A stretch of 64,000 nucleotides of DNA from Microvirga terrae (GTDB lineage Bacteria; Pseudomonadota; Alphaproteobacteria; Rhizobiales; Beijerinckiaceae). A program made the position numbers and the translations under genes. The notes below the pieces were generated by a model, which made no database searches, was not told the DNA's origin, and was given only the letters and a program-made list of their open reading frames with translations. Below are positions 63,140-64,000 of the stretch, piece after piece; the stretch's first letter is position 1; each line of letters opens with the position of its first letter. The stretch is from contig NZ_CP102845.1 of assembly GCF_013307435.2 (NCBI RefSeq), forward strand, positions 1,488,001-1,552,000, read 5' to 3'.

Positions 63140-63366
63140 CACGTCATAGCCGGGTTATGGCCGGACTTGTCCCGGCCATCCCGACCAGGAGAGCGCGGCG
63201 TTTCACAGTAGCGGGATCACCGGCACGAGGCCGGTGATGACGTGCAGGTTGATCGTCCGGTCCGTGCCACTCCTCTCCACGTCATGGCCGGCCTCGTGCC
63301 GGCCATCTCGATCGGAAAAGCGCGGCGCTTCTCGGATCGAGATCACCGGCACAAAACAGGTGTGAC
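63140..63366. repeat. Two copies of an imperfect palindromic intergenic repeat
   Basis: Copy 1 (63140-63242) and copy 2 (63278-63366) share, in the same order, CACGTCAT-GCCGG, CCGGCCATC, AGCGCGGCG and GATCACCGGCAC. GGCCGG...CCGGCC arms make each copy a hairpin. This is REP/BIME-like material typical of Rhizobiales intergenic regions. The whole 260-bp gap (63123-63382) contains nothing else I can name. Confidence 0.75.
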
Positions 63367-63382
63367 GCAGGAACCGGAGTTC

Positions 63383-64000
63383 TCACTCCCGCCGCAGCGC
63401 CTCGATGGGGTCGAGCCTCGCGGCGCGCTGCGCCGGGTAGAACCCGAAGAAGATGCCCACCAGGGCCGAGAAGCCCACCGCCACGACGATGGCGTTGGTG
63501 GACACGAGCGACGGCCAGCCGGCGAGTTGCGCCACCAGATAGGCGGCGCCGGCGCCCAGGCCGATCCCGAGCGCCCCGCCGATGGTGGAGAGCGTCGTCG
63601 CCTCGATCAGGAACTGGCTCAGGATGTCGCGCGGCCGCGCGCCGACGGCGAGACGCAGGCCGATCTCGCGGGTGCGCTCGGTGACGGACACCAGCATGAT
63701 GTTCATGATGCCGATGCCGCCGACGAGCAGCGACACGGCCGCCACGGCGGCGAGCAGCATGGAGAGCGTGTTGGCGGAGGCGGACGCCGTGTTGGCGATC
63801 TCCGTCAGGTTGCGGATGGAGAAATCGTCCTCCTGCTCGCCCGTGATGCGGTGACGCTGGCGCAGCAGCTCCGTCATGCTCGCGATGCCGGGTTCGATGT
63901 CGTTCTCGTCGGCGAACTTCACGAAGATCGAGCCGACGGACCCGTCCTTGGCGTAGTTGCGCCCGATCACCCGGCGGCGGCCTGCGTCGAGCGGCACGAA
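63383..64000 (-). CDS. MacB-type ABC transporter permease, C-terminal part (5' end outside window)
   Basis: The last 200 or so residues of a FtsX/MacB-family membrane protein; the frame runs off the window edge. A periplasmic core segment (KFADENDIEPGIASMTELLRQRH) is followed by three TM helices: LLAAVAAVSLLVGGIGIMNIMLVSVTERTREIGLRLAVGA, the second with GALGIGLGAGAAYLVA, and the third with VGFSALVGIFFGFYPAQRAARLDPIEALRRE. The last motif is the MacB family end. An exporter of macrolides, peptides or lipoprotein-like substrates; the ATPase domain or subunit cannot be seen. Confidence 0.9.
   Translation of the reverse strand, partial: FVPLDAGRRRVIGRNYAKDGSVGSIFVKFADENDIEPGIASMTELLRQRHRITGEQEDDFSIRNLTEIANTASASANTLSMLLAAVAAVSLLVGGIGIMNIMLVSVTERTREIGLRLAVGARPRDILSQFLIEATTLSTIGGALGIGLGAGAAYLVAQLAGWPSLVSTNAIVVAVGFSALVGIFFGFYPAQRAARLDPIEALRRE

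Overview
The window is GC-rich chromosomal DNA of an alphaproteobacterium, most likely Hyphomicrobiales and close to Microvirga/Methylobacteriaceae. That placement is inferred from gene content: a rhizobial-type glycerol ABC transporter, sahR-metF-metH, an HU protein with a Lys/Ala-rich tail, extensin-family and DUF1194 proteins, and TGA/ATG operon overlaps. No sequence search was possible. I see no insertion sequence, prophage, integrase or CRISPR array. About 52 protein genes and one tRNA are supported.

Layout. 1-9.6 kb: the 3' end of a class III cyclase gene, a glutathionyl-hydroquinone reductase, a CAU tRNA with tRNA-Ile2 features, MarC, a patatin-like lipase, an RND efflux adaptor/pump pair and a second class III cyclase. 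9.6-12.3 kb (minus): a pseudo-protease, a LuxR-type regulator and an HtrA-like protease. 12.4-18.5 kb (minus): a six-gene glycerol-type ABC operon with two differently degenerate ATPases. 19-26 kb: an SDR, a D-2-hydroxyacid dehydrogenase, an AhpD-like protein, a crotonase without catalytic glutamates, an acyl-CoA ligase, and KDG kinase with KDPG aldolase. 26.5-34.4 kb: tailed HU, extensin-like, VWA and PHB-esterase proteins, a DEAD-box helicase beside an acidic protein, and a PP2C-like phosphatase. 34.5-38.3 kb: a sugar ABC importer without an ATPase, followed by nanE. 38.4-42.7 kb: msrPQ then modABC. 42.7-51.2 kb: an M29 aminopeptidase, a full dipeptide-type ABC importer and an M14 carboxypeptidase. 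51.4-57.1 kb: an erythromycin-esterase-family protein, ettA behind a long structured leader, a secreted Tyr-rich protein and AMP nucleosidase. 57.3-63.1 kb: sahR-metF-metH behind an AT-rich palindrome. The window ends in a repeat-bearing intergenic region and a partial MacB-type permease.

Themes. Several blocks pair a function with its supply or control: Mo-dependent methionine sulfoxide repair with molybdate uptake, methyl-cycle enzymes with an SAH-type sensor, peptide uptake with peptidases, and amino-sugar uptake with its epimerase. The most unusual signals are the HtrA/pseudo-HtrA pair around a regulator, the asymmetric ATPase heterodimer, the tailed HU protein, the structured leader upstream of ettA, and a five-unit 8-bp tandem repeat next to the regulator gene.
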